This document shows, one piece after another, positions 53,360-63,217 of a DNA stretch of 64,000 nucleotides; position 1 is the stretch's first letter; each line of letters begins with the position of its first letter. The notes below the pieces were generated by a model. It had not been told where the DNA came from. It saw only the letters and a program-made list of their open reading frames with translations, and made no database searches. The DNA is from Nitrobacter vulgaris. GTDB taxonomy: Bacteria; Pseudomonadota; Alphaproteobacteria; Rhizobiales; Xanthobacteraceae. The stretch spans positions 1 through 64,000 of the forward strand of contig NZ_JAVDPZ010000016.1 in the NCBI RefSeq assembly GCF_031453995.1, read 5' to 3'. A program made the translations under genes and the position numbers.

Positions 53360-55483
53360 CTACTGAATTCTGACCGTAACTGTGTCCGCGGTGCCAGCCG
53401 CGTCCATCACGGTCAGCCGGACGAAGCCCGGCCCAGGAGGGTCGATCATCCGCTGGCGACGGCCGTCGATCGCTCCGACCGCTTTCCCGTTGACCAGCAT
53501 GGTCATCGGCAGGCTGCCTCCCGTTACTTTCACCAGCAGCGGAGACAGCGTTCCCTGCCCTGCTCCGGCATCGATCCGCGAGCCATTCAACGGAAACTGG
53601 ATATGGAGCCGGCGCTCATTGTTGTCCGTCCGGATGAGTTCACCAGCAGAACGAAACCGTCGCAATGGAAGTGGAAGCTTTGCATTATTGGCGGTGGTCA
53701 GGGTTCCGCGCGGAGCCTTGGGGAGCGGGGCAAGTAGGCTGCCGGTGCGAGCGAACGCATCGAACAGAATGGGCGCGGCCGCGACACGTCCGATAAGACC
53801 GGGAACCGGGGCGCCGTCAGGGCGTCCGACCCAAACGCCGATCGTCATGCGGCCGTCGAAGCCGACAGACCAGGCATCGCGATAGCCGTAACTCGTACCG
53901 GTCTTGAAAGCGATCCGGTTCCGAACCGCGTTTTCCGGTGGGGGTGTTCCCAGCAGGACATTGCCGACCTGCCAGGCGGCAACGGGGTCCAGCAGTCGCA
54001 ACGGCTCGCGGACACCAGAGTCGCGGCGCTCGAACTCGCGTAAAGGCATTACATTACCCAGCCGGGGAATGCCGGAATAGACTTGCACCAAGTCATGGAG
54101 CGTGACGCCGACGCCGCCCAGTCCCATCGCCAGACCCGGAGCTTCGTCCTTGGGAAGCACCAGACTGGCGCCCGCCTGTTTTAGTCGCGACGACAGGCGG
54201 CTGGCGCCGACACGATCGAGCAGTTCGATCGCCGGAACGTTGAGCGATAATTGCAGAGCCCGGCGCACCGGAACGGTGCCCTGAAACGTCATATCGAAGT
54301 TTTCCGGCGCGTAGCTGCCAAATCGGACCGGATGATCGTCGATCAGGCTATCCGGATGAACAAGCCCGTCTTCAAACGCTAGTCCATAGATAAATGGCTT
54401 CAGGGTCGATCCCGGCGAGCGCACCGCCCGCGTCATGTCCACCTGCCCGGCAAGCCGCTCGTCGAAATAGTCCGCAGAGCCGACATGGGCCATCACATCG
54501 CCGGTGGCGTTGTCCACTGCGACGATGCCGACCGAAATTTCCGGCCCGAGCGCAGCCGCGCGGTCGTGCGCCAGTGCTTCGAGCTGCCGCTGTAATCCGG
54601 ATTCTAGCGTCAGCCTGATGAGGTTCGAATTCTTGTTCGTGGCCATCGCCTGATCCGCCGAATGCGGCGCCAGCATTGGAAACGGCTGGCGCATCCGCAT
54701 GACAGGCACCGCCATCGCCCGCTTGGCATCGTCCGCATCGATGCGGGCATCCTCAACCATACGCACGAGCACGCGGTCGCGGGCCGCACGCGCTGCGGCA
54801 GGATGTCTGTCGAGGCGTCGCCGTTCCGGCGATTGGGGCAAGGCCACCAGCAGAGCCGACTCCGCCAGCGACAGCCGCTTCGGCTCCTTGCCGAAATAAG
54901 CAAGGGATGCCGCGCGAATACCTTCGAGATTGCCTCCGAACGGCGCGAGCGTCAGATACAGGTCGAGTATTTGGCTTTTGGGGAGTTCGTATTCGAGCTG
55001 GAGCGCACGGACCATCTGATGCAGCTTGGCGTATATCGAGCGCTGCCGGCGCGGCTCGATCAGCCTGGCAAGCTGCATGGTGATGGTCGACCCGCCCGAA
55101 ATGATGTGGCCACGGGTCAAGAGTTGCAGCGCCGCGCGGCCAAGCGCGAGCGGGTCGACGCCAATGTGCGAATAGAACCGCTGATCTTCATAACCTAGCA
55201 ACAGGTTGAGATATCCGGGATCGACATCGGTGCTGGCATCGACCGGCAATCGCCACCGGCCGTCGGCCATTGCGAACGCGCGCAGTAATTTGCCGTTGCG
55301 GTCGAGCACCGTCCTCGAAACCTCGCGCGCGTTCGCGAGCGGCAGAGGTCCCAACGAGACGATCCAGCTCGCGACAGCGCCGGTGGTTACCATAGCGACG
55401 ATGGCGAGGGCTGACGCCGCCAGTTTCACCCGCCGCCAGCGACGCGACTGTACCGCCGTTGCAGGGGTGTCGGGCGCGGTCAT
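53360..55483 (-). CDS. pbpC: Penicillin-binding protein 1C
   Basis: The 707-residue bifunctional enzyme has an N-terminal membrane anchor, a GT51 transglycosylase domain (EDQRFYSHIGVDPLALGRAA, ISGGSTITMQLARLI) and a transpeptidase with active-site Ser359 in SPGSTLKPF, then SLN and KTGTSYGYRDAW. The C-terminal extension matches the PbpC-specific domain. Its ATG overlaps the stop of the alpha-2-macroglobulin gene (ATGA), a pairing seen across proteobacteria, in which PbpC is thought to repair peptidoglycan at sites where the macroglobulin guards the envelope. Confidence 0.94.
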   Translation of the reverse strand: MTAPDTPATAVQSRRWRRVKLAASALAIVAMVTTGAVASWIVSLGPLPLANAREVSRTVLDRNGKLLRAFAMADGRWRLPVDASTDVDPGYLNLLLGYEDQRFYSHIGVDPLALGRAALQLLTRGHIISGGSTITMQLARLIEPRRQRSIYAKLHQMVRALQLEYELPKSQILDLYLTLAPFGGNLEGIRAASLAYFGKEPKRLSLAESALLVALPQSPERRRLDRHPAAARAARDRVLVRMVEDARIDADDAKRAMAVPVMRMRQPFPMLAPHSADQAMATNKNSNLIRLTLESGLQRQLEALAHDRAAALGPEISVGIVAVDNATGDVMAHVGSADYFDERLAGQVDMTRAVRSPGSTLKPFIYGLAFEDGLVHPDSLIDDHPVRFGSYAPENFDMTFQGTVPVRRALQLSLNVPAIELLDRVGASRLSSRLKQAGASLVLPKDEAPGLAMGLGGVGVTLHDLVQVYSGIPRLGNVMPLREFERRDSGVREPLRLLDPVAAWQVGNVLLGTPPPENAVRNRIAFKTGTSYGYRDAWSVGFDGRMTIGVWVGRPDGAPVPGLIGRVAAAPILFDAFARTGSLLAPLPKAPRGTLTTANNAKLPLPLRRFRSAGELIRTDNNERRLHIQFPLNGSRIDAGAGQGTLSPLLVKVTGGSLPMTMLVNGKAVGAIDGRRQRMIDPPGPGFVRLTVMDAAGTADTVTVRIQ

Positions 55484-58400
55484 TTCGCGGAACGTACCTC
55501 CACACGGCTAGTGCCGGTGCGGCCGTAGCGCGATGGATTGTACATGTCTTCTACGTACGCTTGCGGCAGAACGTATTTGCCCGGTGATACAGCGCGCACG
55601 ACATAGGCCACGGTGAACACCGCCTTGTCATTAGCAGCGCGATCGACGGCTGCGGTGAACCGATCGTCGCGGAATTCAGTGCTGACCGGTTCCTTGCCGT
55701 CCTCGATCCAGTCGAGCGTACCGGTGTCGCCGGACGAAACCAGATGAGGATTGTCGATTTCGAATCCTGCCGGAAGATAGTCGGCCACCATGATGTGGCC
55801 GTATTCCGGCTTGGCTTCGGTGATCCTGAGAACGACGGCGAACCGTTCGTTCTGCGTGGCCTGCGCCGGATCCGCGGGCGTTCCGTCGAGATTGAAATAG
55901 TTGCGCTCAATCACGAAGCCATTCGAAGCAGCCGGTTCGGGAGTGGCGGGCGCGCCGGCCACGGAAATCACCGCCTGCACCGGCGCCTCGCCCGTGTTGG
56001 TGATCTTGATCGGCTTGTCGGCCACCTCGGCTGCCTTGTAGCTGCGATAAAGCGCGGCATTAACGGGCGCGCCACCGACATCGAGCGACATTGATTCTTT
56101 CGCAAGCGCCCGCGCTGCCAGGACCAGCCACGCGTTCTCTTGTGTTGAGGTTGAGGGCGTCAACCCCCGCGCCGCCTCCACCCGCTGCACCGCTTGCGTG
56201 ACCGTGGCTCGCGGCGCATTGCCCTCACTTGCGAGCGATACCAGCGCGGCAGCATCGCGCAGCGCCGAGCCGTAGTCCGGCCGGCCGAATTCGATAGCCG
56301 GTCTGGGCGCCAGACTTTGTATCGCTGCGGCATAAACGCGTTCCGCCCGCGCCCGGTCACCGATCAGCGCAAGCGCCGCGGCGAGTTGCGCCTTGGCGAT
56401 GGGTGTCGCCAGATTGGTCAATTTGGTATCGGCCAGATAACGCAAATCCCCGATCGGGGCAGCACCGTTTCTGGCAAGAACGTAAAGTCCGTAAGCCAAG
56501 TCGCGACCGCCGTCCTTCTCCGGCTCGGCTGCATTCACAACCGAGTTGCGGATGCGGTCGAGCGCGCTCTTGAACGGGACGTCAGGGACGGAGAAGCCTT
56601 TCTCCCGAGCGCGGGTCATGAAGTCCATGACGTAAGCGTCGAGCCAGGAATCCTCGCCGCCGGACGACCATAAGCCGAACGAACCATTGGAGCCTTGCCG
56701 GGCCAGCAGGCGCTCGATCGAGCTCTTGATGCGATCGTCGACACTGGTATCCATCGCGAGGTGTGCGTTGGCGGCGAGATCGTTGACATAGAGCAGCGGC
56801 ATCGCCCGGCTTGCGATCTGCTCGGAGCAGCCGAAAGGATAGCGATCGAGCGCCTTCAGGACACTCGCCGCATCCAGCGCCGAGGACAGTCCGACCGACA
56901 CCGATACTCCTCCCGTCCCCGCCACGAGGTCGGAGAACATGTCCGAGGTCAGCGTCAGGCTCTCGCCTTTTGCCAGCGTTCGGACAGAGCGGCGCGCCAG
57001 GATCTGGGTCGCCGGCTTGACCTCGAGATCATAGTGCCGCGCGACCGTCAGGCCGTTCGGCCCCTTGATATCGATGTCGAATTGGGCAGCGCCGGAAGAG
57101 CCGCCGGCACCAAGCGTCAGCGCCATCGATCTGCGCTGCTTGGCCGCGAGCTTGATCGTGGTCTTGGCGTTGCCCGCCATCTTCACGGGCCCCGAGGTCT
57201 TGACGTTGATAACGTAGTCGCCGGGCGGACCTTCGACATTGTCGAGGTCGAAAGTCAGGGTGCCCTGATCGCCGGTCAACAGAAAGCGCGGCAGCGTCGC
57301 CGTCAGCACCACCGGGTCCCGCACCGTGACATCGACCGTCGCACGGCCGAGCTTAGTTGCAGTCCAGGCGACCGCCATCACTCGCGCAGTGCCGGCGAAT
57401 TCCGGAATGTCAAAGCTGACCTCAGCCGTGCCGTCTGCTGCTACCGTGACGATGCCGGAATAGAGCGCGAGCGGCTTCTGCGTCGGCGGGCTGCCCTGCA
57501 ACTCCGCTCCGGCCGAATCGCCGCCGGTCCTGAGTTGGCCGCGCGTCCCCTGCATGCCGTCGATCAGTTGTCCGTAAAGGTCTCGGATTTCAGACGTCAT
57601 ACGACGCTGACCGAGATAGTAGTCGTCGGGCGCGGGAGGCTTGTAGTTAGTGAGATTGAGGATACCGACGTCAACCGCGGCAACGACGATCTTGGCGTCT
57701 TCGCCGGGGCTTAGGCCACCGATCTTCACAGGTAGCCTTAGCGTCGTCGACGGCCGCGCCAATGTCGGCGGCGAGAGATTGAGCGAAAGGGTGCGCGGGG
57801 TCCTGTCGATGCCGAACCATTTGATGCCGATCGCGCGTCCGGGCATCCGCTGTGCGGCGACGTCGAGTGGCCGCCGAAGCGTTGCCACCACATAGGCCCC
57901 GGTGCCCCAGTCCTTGCCGATCGGAATTTTGACCTGCGACGTGCCTTCCTTGACGTCGGCGGTTTGGGTGGTCAACAGCCGGTCGCCAAGAACATTGATC
58001 GTCAGTTTGCCGGCGGTCCGGGCGTTGACCGAAACGACCATGGTGTCGCCGGACTGGTGATCTGGCTTGTCGATCGAGGTTTCCAGCAGGTCAGGCGTGT
58101 CGGCGCTGCCGTCGGAATACCAGCCGACGTCAAATTGAATGGATGTCAGCGGACCATCGGGATCGGACGATTTGACGTCGAGCCGGTAGCGTCCCGACTG
58201 TGGAGAGAGTTCGATCCGCGCAGGCTTGTCGGCGGCAATCGTCAGATCTCCGTCGGCCACCCGTCTGGTCGACTTCACCGGCTCGTATTCCCAATACGAA
58301 TTCTGACGATACCACTGATAGCGACTCTCCAGCTTGAGCAATTCGTAGCGGAGACCCTTGCGGGCAAGCGATGTTCCGTCTGGTGCGACAAAGACGACGT

Positions 58401-60702
58401 CGAAGCCGGCCTTGTCTCCCTCTGCGATATTCTTGTCGGCAAACAACGGTTTGACGCCGATCATGGCGCTGGACGGTTTCACCGGAAGCACGATTTTCCG
58501 CTCGACCGCGCGTCCGCCGGCCTCCGCCATGCGAACGAAAATCTGTGCTGCCTGCTGTCGACTCGACGAGGACGGTGTTGCGAGGCTGACCGGGAAGGTT
58601 GCGACGCCGTTTGCATCGGCTTCGGGCAGGTTCTCGATCGGCGTGCGCTCGTTACTGGTCGCCTCGTCGTCGCCGGGCACGCCGAATTGATATCCGGCAT
58701 ATCCTGGACGGCTTTCGGCAGGTGCCACCAGCAAATCGCCTTCGATCTGCAAGCCGGATGCGGGAGCGCCATAGAGGAAATGGCCGTCGACCTTAAGTTC
58801 TACCGGGGTATCAGCGGCAATCTGTTTCGCCTTGGTTATTAAGTCAAATTCAATCCGGTCTGGGACATAGTCCTCGACCATAAAGGTGGTTTCGCCGACT
58901 GACGGTCCTTTCGGGTCCGTAAATGCGCGAACCCGCCATGTCCCGGTCGGGACCGCTGAATTGAGCGGCAGGGTCAGGCTTCGTCCGCCCGCGCCTTGAT
59001 CGGCCAGGATGGCTCGGCGGAACTCGACGCCGTCGGGCCGTTCGACCACCAGCGTCAACGGTCCGCCGGTTACCGCGTTACCCTGCCCGTCCCGCACCAA
59101 CGCCGTGAGATACACAGTCTCCCCGGAGCGATAGACGCCCCGCTCGGCATAAACGAAGGCATCGGCTCCCGATGGCACGGCGCGGCCCGAAACCCCGCGA
59201 TCGGTCAAATCGAATGCATTCGACTTCAGGCTGAGGAATGCATAATCGGCCTTGTCGGTGCTGATTGTCAGCAGCGCAGGCGACTGCCCTCCTTCGCCTC
59301 GAGCCAACCCAGGCTCAAACAACGCGTGACCCGACTCATCCGTCTTGCGGGTTGCAAGGATTTCATTGTTGCGTGCGACCAAGCGGACTTCCGCTTTGTC
59401 CACAGCATCGGTTGTCGCCAGCGAATTGACGAATACGTGGATGCCGTCATTGCCTGAATAGGCGGTCAGGCCAAGGTCCGAGACGATGAACCACTGAGTC
59501 GCCAGCGAGTTGGACTCTTCGTCCTCCATTGAGGACGGCCCCTTTGGCGCGGCCGTCATCACATAAACGCCGGGTTGGAGGTTTCCGAGCGCTTCATCGA
59601 CGGGAAACGCGGTCGTCACATCGGCGTTCAGCGTGGAGGCCGTCGCAACCTCGCCCGACCAGACTTTGATCCCGCGTTCGTTGCCGAGATTAAACAACTG
59701 ATAGCCGCTGAGCGTCTTCTGAAAATCGCTGTCGACAACGGCATTGATGAGATTGCGGTCGCCGATCCGGAACACCTTGACGGTCACCGTCTGGGTGTTG
59801 ACGCTGACCAGCGGGATGCCGCGCTGGCCAACGCGCGGCAGCACGTAGGCCCGTCCGGTGAAGCGGACGAAGGGCTTACGGTCGCGCACATAGACGTTGA
59901 ATTCAGCGGATTTCGGCAGACCCTCCTTCACGGTCGATGGCAGCCCGGAGCGCAGATGGATATTGTAGCGCTCACCGTGCTTGAGGCCCTCGACACAGAG
60001 CTGTCTGTCTTCCGAAGACAGCGCCGGCCGGTCGACCCCGGCCAGCGTCACGAATGGTGAAAAGTCCGTCCTCTTGGCAAGATCCTCAGAGAACTGGAAG
60101 CAGACTCGAGGCGATGCCGAGTCCGAATCCACGGTGTAATCGAGCAGCCGAAAGCCATGGTCGTCTCGCATTTTTTCGTACTGCGCGCGAACATCGGCGA
60201 CCTCGCGCAGATCAAGCGAAAGCCGCAACGTGTCGAGGGCTGGCCGCCACAGCTTTCGATCCGAAAATGCGCGCCCGAGAACCGCTAATGCATCAGCTTC
60301 GACAGCAGAATCGTTCGCTCGCTGGTAGGCGAGATAGGCGGCGGTGGATGCTCGTTCGAGCAGAAAGGTTTGTTCCTGACTTGTGGTGGGTCTGATCTGG
60401 AAGATTGTCCGTGCCAGGCGCAGCCAGTTGCCGCTGTCGGCTGGTACGACCGTTGAGATCTGGCCGAGTATCTGAAGACCGCTGCGAAAATCGGCTCGTT
60501 TGAAGGCCGCGTCGGCATCGGCGCGCAAAGTCGGGGCCGATTTGGTGATAGTGCCTGCTTCGCTCTTGATCTGAGCCTCGAGCTTGATTGCCGCGTCGGC
60601 AAGATCATCCCGCTTGAAGGCTTTATCTGCTGCCAGGGCAACTGATCCAAGCCCGATGAGTAAGGTCGCACAGAGGGCTACGGCGCGAACCATCCTGGTC
60701 AT
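55480..60702 (-). CDS. Bacterial alpha-2-macroglobulin (YfhM-like)
   Basis: At 1740 residues this is a periplasmic protease trap. It has a signal peptide (MTRMVRAVALCATLLIGLGSVALA) without a lipobox, unlike the E. coli lipoprotein form, then a series of beta-sandwich macroglobulin domains including the MG-type YVYAERGVYRSGETVYLTALVRD. The thioester site is intact as CSEQ, with Cys1292 and Gln1295 in YPFGCSEQIASRAMP, so covalent capture of attacking proteases is expected. The start at 60702 follows AGGAG. It leads the operon with pbpC and the ArnT-like gene. Confidence 0.93.
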   Translation of the reverse strand: MTRMVRAVALCATLLIGLGSVALAADKAFKRDDLADAAIKLEAQIKSEAGTITKSAPTLRADADAAFKRADFRSGLQILGQISTVVPADSGNWLRLARTIFQIRPTTSQEQTFLLERASTAAYLAYQRANDSAVEADALAVLGRAFSDRKLWRPALDTLRLSLDLREVADVRAQYEKMRDDHGFRLLDYTVDSDSASPRVCFQFSEDLAKRTDFSPFVTLAGVDRPALSSEDRQLCVEGLKHGERYNIHLRSGLPSTVKEGLPKSAEFNVYVRDRKPFVRFTGRAYVLPRVGQRGIPLVSVNTQTVTVKVFRIGDRNLINAVVDSDFQKTLSGYQLFNLGNERGIKVWSGEVATASTLNADVTTAFPVDEALGNLQPGVYVMTAAPKGPSSMEDEESNSLATQWFIVSDLGLTAYSGNDGIHVFVNSLATTDAVDKAEVRLVARNNEILATRKTDESGHALFEPGLARGEGGQSPALLTISTDKADYAFLSLKSNAFDLTDRGVSGRAVPSGADAFVYAERGVYRSGETVYLTALVRDGQGNAVTGGPLTLVVERPDGVEFRRAILADQGAGGRSLTLPLNSAVPTGTWRVRAFTDPKGPSVGETTFMVEDYVPDRIEFDLITKAKQIAADTPVELKVDGHFLYGAPASGLQIEGDLLVAPAESRPGYAGYQFGVPGDDEATSNERTPIENLPEADANGVATFPVSLATPSSSSRQQAAQIFVRMAEAGGRAVERKIVLPVKPSSAMIGVKPLFADKNIAEGDKAGFDVVFVAPDGTSLARKGLRYELLKLESRYQWYRQNSYWEYEPVKSTRRVADGDLTIAADKPARIELSPQSGRYRLDVKSSDPDGPLTSIQFDVGWYSDGSADTPDLLETSIDKPDHQSGDTMVVSVNARTAGKLTINVLGDRLLTTQTADVKEGTSQVKIPIGKDWGTGAYVVATLRRPLDVAAQRMPGRAIGIKWFGIDRTPRTLSLNLSPPTLARPSTTLRLPVKIGGLSPGEDAKIVVAAVDVGILNLTNYKPPAPDDYYLGQRRMTSEIRDLYGQLIDGMQGTRGQLRTGGDSAGAELQGSPPTQKPLALYSGIVTVAADGTAEVSFDIPEFAGTARVMAVAWTATKLGRATVDVTVRDPVVLTATLPRFLLTGDQGTLTFDLDNVEGPPGDYVINVKTSGPVKMAGNAKTTIKLAAKQRRSMALTLGAGGSSGAAQFDIDIKGPNGLTVARHYDLEVKPATQILARRSVRTLAKGESLTLTSDMFSDLVAGTGGVSVSVGLSSALDAASVLKALDRYPFGCSEQIASRAMPLLYVNDLAANAHLAMDTSVDDRIKSSIERLLARQGSNGSFGLWSSGGEDSWLDAYVMDFMTRAREKGFSVPDVPFKSALDRIRNSVVNAAEPEKDGGRDLAYGLYVLARNGAAPIGDLRYLADTKLTNLATPIAKAQLAAALALIGDRARAERVYAAAIQSLAPRPAIEFGRPDYGSALRDAAALVSLASEGNAPRATVTQAVQRVEAARGLTPSTSTQENAWLVLAARALAKESMSLDVGGAPVNAALYRSYKAAEVADKPIKITNTGEAPVQAVISVAGAPATPEPAASNGFVIERNYFNLDGTPADPAQATQNERFAVVLRITEAKPEYGHIMVADYLPAGFEIDNPHLVSSGDTGTLDWIEDGKEPVSTEFRDDRFTAAVDRAANDKAVFTVAYVVRAVSPGKYVLPQAYVEDMYNPSRYGRTGTSRVEVRSAK

Positions 60703-61177
60703 AAAAAGCTCCTGCGCGCATAAATGTCGCTGGGGTGTTCCCGGGTCAGAGTTCTGCGCTGTGCGGGATCGAAATCGAATTTGACACTTGCAATCCATGG
60801 GCCGCGAGTTCGAAACACGATCACGGCCAAAACTCCACTAACAGGTTATACTTGCTGTTGGTCGTTCGTTTTTAACTTCGCGACACCGGCCTGAACGGGA
60901 TGCGAATGTCAGAATCAAACCGCCCGTGCCAGAAAATGCACCAAAATGTAGCAGATTCATTGCCTTATCCCGTATCGCTACAGTATAAGTCCAGCGCAAA
61001 GGAATTCCGATTCATCGTCCTCGGACTGCCCGTACGAGGCGTCTGTACGCACTCGAGACGAACGGATCGCACCTGTTTGTCGCCCGCCCGATCGAAATGG
61101 TTCGGATCGGACTTGGCGCGAAGGCGGTTTTTTCATATTGCGGTGAGATGAAGCTTTTGGGAGATGAAGCTTTAAAC
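60703..61177. other. Intergenic region upstream of the macroglobulin operon
   Basis: The 475 bases before tRNA-Arg show no gene that I trust. A short direct repeat GATGAAGCTTT (61147-61157, 61163-61173) lies immediately before the tRNA and may be part of its promoter area. Confidence 0.35.
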
Positions 61178-61254
61178 GGTCCCGTAGCTCAACTGGATAG
61201 AGTAGCGGATTTCTACTCCGCGGGTTGCAGGTTCGAATCCTGCCGGGATCGCCA
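61178..61254 (+). tRNA. tRNA-Arg (anticodon TCT)
   Basis: The 77-base gene has acceptor stem GGTCCCG/CGGGATC (one G-T pair), anticodon stem GCGGA/TCCGC with loop TTTCTAC giving anticodon TCT, a T-arm GCAGG-TTCGAAT-CCTGC, and an encoded CCA. It reads arginine AGA codons. Confidence 0.96.
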
Positions 61255-61291
61255 AAAACCGGCGCAGTAAACACCAGGTTATTTTCACTCG

Positions 61292-61783
61292 CTAAAACGG
61301 AATGTCGTCGTCCATGTCGCTGCGGTGGCTACCGGCGGCCGCGGCGCGGCGCGGCGCTCCGCCTGACGGACTTCCGGACCCGAAGTCGCCGCCGGAATCG
61401 TCAGATCCGAAGTTGCCGCCACCGCCGCTGTTGCGGCCATCGAGCATTGTCAGAGTCGAATTGAAATTCTGTAGCACCACTTCGGTGGAGTATTTTTCGA
61501 CACCGCTTTGGTCGGTCCATTTTCGGGTCTGCAACTGACCCTCGATGTAGACCTTGGAGCCTTTCTTCAAATACTGCTCAACAACCTTGCAGAGGCCTTC
61601 GTTGAAAATCACGACGCGATGCCACTCTGTTTTTTCCTTGCGCTCGCCGCTGGTCCTGTCGCGCCAGGTTTCAGAGGTTGCAATCCGCAGATTGGCGATC
61701 GGCCGTCCGTCCTGGGTCCGCTTGATTTCCGGGTCGGCTCCGAGATTGCCAATCAGAATAACTTTGTTCACGCTACCCGCCAT
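61292..61783 (-). CDS. ssb: Single-stranded DNA-binding protein
   Basis: This 163-residue protein has the OB-fold text AGSVNKVILIGNLGADPEIK, TEWHRVVIFNEGLCKVVEQYL and VYIEGQLQTRKWTD, a Gly/Ser-rich disordered linker, and the acidic tip DMDDDIPF that binds partner proteins. ATG 61783 is preceded by GGAGAA. A consensus LexA box lies 170 bases upstream, so SOS control is likely. It converges on tRNA-Arg. Confidence 0.97.
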   Translation of the reverse strand: MAGSVNKVILIGNLGADPEIKRTQDGRPIANLRIATSETWRDRTSGERKEKTEWHRVVIFNEGLCKVVEQYLKKGSKVYIEGQLQTRKWTDQSGVEKYSTEVVLQNFNSTLTMLDGRNSGGGGNFGSDDSGGDFGSGSPSGGAPRRAAAAGSHRSDMDDDIPF

Positions 61784-61953
61784 CGCCGTTCTCCATGTCC
61801 CCAATTCCCGATTGCTAGCTCAAAACCGGTGCTAACCCAAACGGATGTTGCCGCTTCAAAATCGAGCCGTGACGGCGTTCAAGCAGCCTACACTCCCCTC
61901 GCCGCGCCGAGAGGCTCATCGCCGGGTTATCCACGGATCGAGTATGGTATAAT

Positions 61954-61968
61954 GTTCTTTATTTGTTC
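61954..61968. promoter_or_regulatory. LexA (SOS) box upstream of ssb
   Basis: GTTC-TTTATTT-GTTC is an exact match to the alphaproteobacterial LexA operator GTTC-N7-GTTC. It lies 171 bases upstream of the ssb ATG and about 200 upstream of the divergent outer-membrane protein gene. Confidence 0.75.
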
Positions 61969-62168
61969 TCAAGAATAAGCCCAAAAGTCCGCGCAGACCT
62001 CTCGCCGAGATACTCCGCCCGCGGGGACAACCAATTTGACCTAGAGTGTTGCATTTGAGAGACGGCAATTTGCCGCGCCTGAGGGTATAACTGATTCACA
62101 AGTTTCGGGGTAACTAGCAGCGCTCGCGCTTTAGTTGTTGAAATTAAAGCAAAAATCCGGGGATTGAA

Positions 62169-62939
62169 ATGAACAAGTTTCTGATTGGGGCCGTCGGTGC
62201 TCTCGCTATTGGCCTTGGTGCCGCGCCCGCCACTGCGGCCGACCTTGCCCCGCGTCCATATACGAAGGCCCCTCCGATGGTGGCCGCGATTTACGATTGG
62301 AGCGGCTTCTACATCGGCGCGAACGGTGGCTGGGGATCGAGCCGCAATTGCTGGGACTTCACGACGCCCGCAGGGGTTGTCGTGGCGCGTGAAGGTTGCC
62401 ATGACGCAACCGGCGGCACGGCCGGTGGTCAGATCGGCTATCGCTGGCAGAGCAGCAATTGGGTGTTCGGGCTGGAAGCTCAGGGTAACTGGGCCGATAT
62501 AAGTGGTCGCCGTGCCAGCCTCGCCTTCCCTGCCTTCACCAACGACAGCCATCTGGGTGCGTTCGGCCTGTTCACTGGCCAGGTCGGGTATGCTTGGGAT
62601 GCCACGTTGCTTTACGTGAAGGGCGGCGCCGCCGTGACCTCTAACCGATACCGGAGCCTTGGCACCCTGACTGGCGTTCAGGTGACCAACAACGTCAATA
62701 ATACCGACTGGGGCGCTACGGTCGGCGTCGGCCTCGAATATGGATTTGCGCCAAACTGGTCGCTCGGATTCGAGTACGATCACATCTTTATGGGTAGCAA
62801 CAGATATACCTTCATCAACAATGGTGTTGCAGGGGCCGCCGGTACGCTGTTTGGAACCGACAATATCGGCCAGGACGTGGATCTCGTCACGGCGCGCATC
62901 AATTACCGCTGGGGTGGCCCAGCCATTGCACGGTACTGA
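62169..62939 (+). CDS. Outer-membrane beta-barrel protein (Omp25/Omp31-like)
   Basis: The 256-residue protein has a signal peptide ending ATAADLAP and alternating beta strands of an 8-stranded barrel: YDWSGFYIGANGGWG at residues 42-56, GGQIGYRWQSSNWVFGLEAQGNW, VGYAWDATLLYVKGGAAV, WGATVGVGLEYGFAPNWSLGFEYDHI, and a last strand ITARINYRW-type ending with an aromatic. This matches the surface proteins Omp25/31 and the rhizobial RopB-like group. The ATG is preceded by an AAATCCGGGGATTGAA leader. A terminator follows. Confidence 0.85.
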   Translation: MNKFLIGAVGALAIGLGAAPATAADLAPRPYTKAPPMVAAIYDWSGFYIGANGGWGSSRNCWDFTTPAGVVVAREGCHDATGGTAGGQIGYRWQSSNWVFGLEAQGNWADISGRRASLAFPAFTNDSHLGAFGLFTGQVGYAWDATLLYVKGGAAVTSNRYRSLGTLTGVQVTNNVNNTDWGATVGVGLEYGFAPNWSLGFEYDHIFMGSNRYTFINNGVAGAAGTLFGTDNIGQDVDLVTARINYRWGGPAIARY

Positions 62940-62971
62940 TCGCGTCTGATCCGACGTTCTTGGAAAACTTG

Positions 62972-62998
62972 AAAGGCCGGCTTTTTGCCGGCCTTTTT
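62972..62998 (+). terminator. Rho-independent terminator after the outer-membrane protein gene
   Basis: AAAGGCCGGC (62972-62981) pairs with GCCGGCCTTT (62987-62996) over a TTTTT loop and is followed by more T. It lies 33 bases after the stop codon. Confidence 0.92.
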
Positions 62999-63113
62999 GT
63001 TTGAGCCAAGGGTCGCAGGCAACCCCGCCAACGGGCAGCCTACTGATACGCCGTGCTGCTCCTCCCGATGAAATCGGGGATGATCGCTGACGCCCTCTGG
63101 AAATCGCCCGCTG

Positions 63114-63128
63114 TTCTATCTACGTTCC
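63114..63128. promoter_or_regulatory. LexA (SOS) box upstream of uvrA
   Basis: GTTC-TATCTAC-GTTC is an exact GTTC-N7-GTTC match, 90 bases upstream of the uvrA ATG, in the position expected for an SOS-regulated promoter. Confidence 0.8.
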
Positions 63129-63217
63129 ACAGACTGCTACAGATGGCGCCACTCCGGGGATTGCCCGGCGGGGCGCGCCCAAACGCGGTGCGGCTTCTGC
63201 ATCCGGAAAAGCCTGTC

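Noticed and set aside
60978..61274. Minus-strand open frame with a GRIRTCNPRSRNPLLYPVELRD text
   Set aside because: It is the antisense of tRNA-Arg; this text is a well-known false protein produced by reading tRNA genes backwards.
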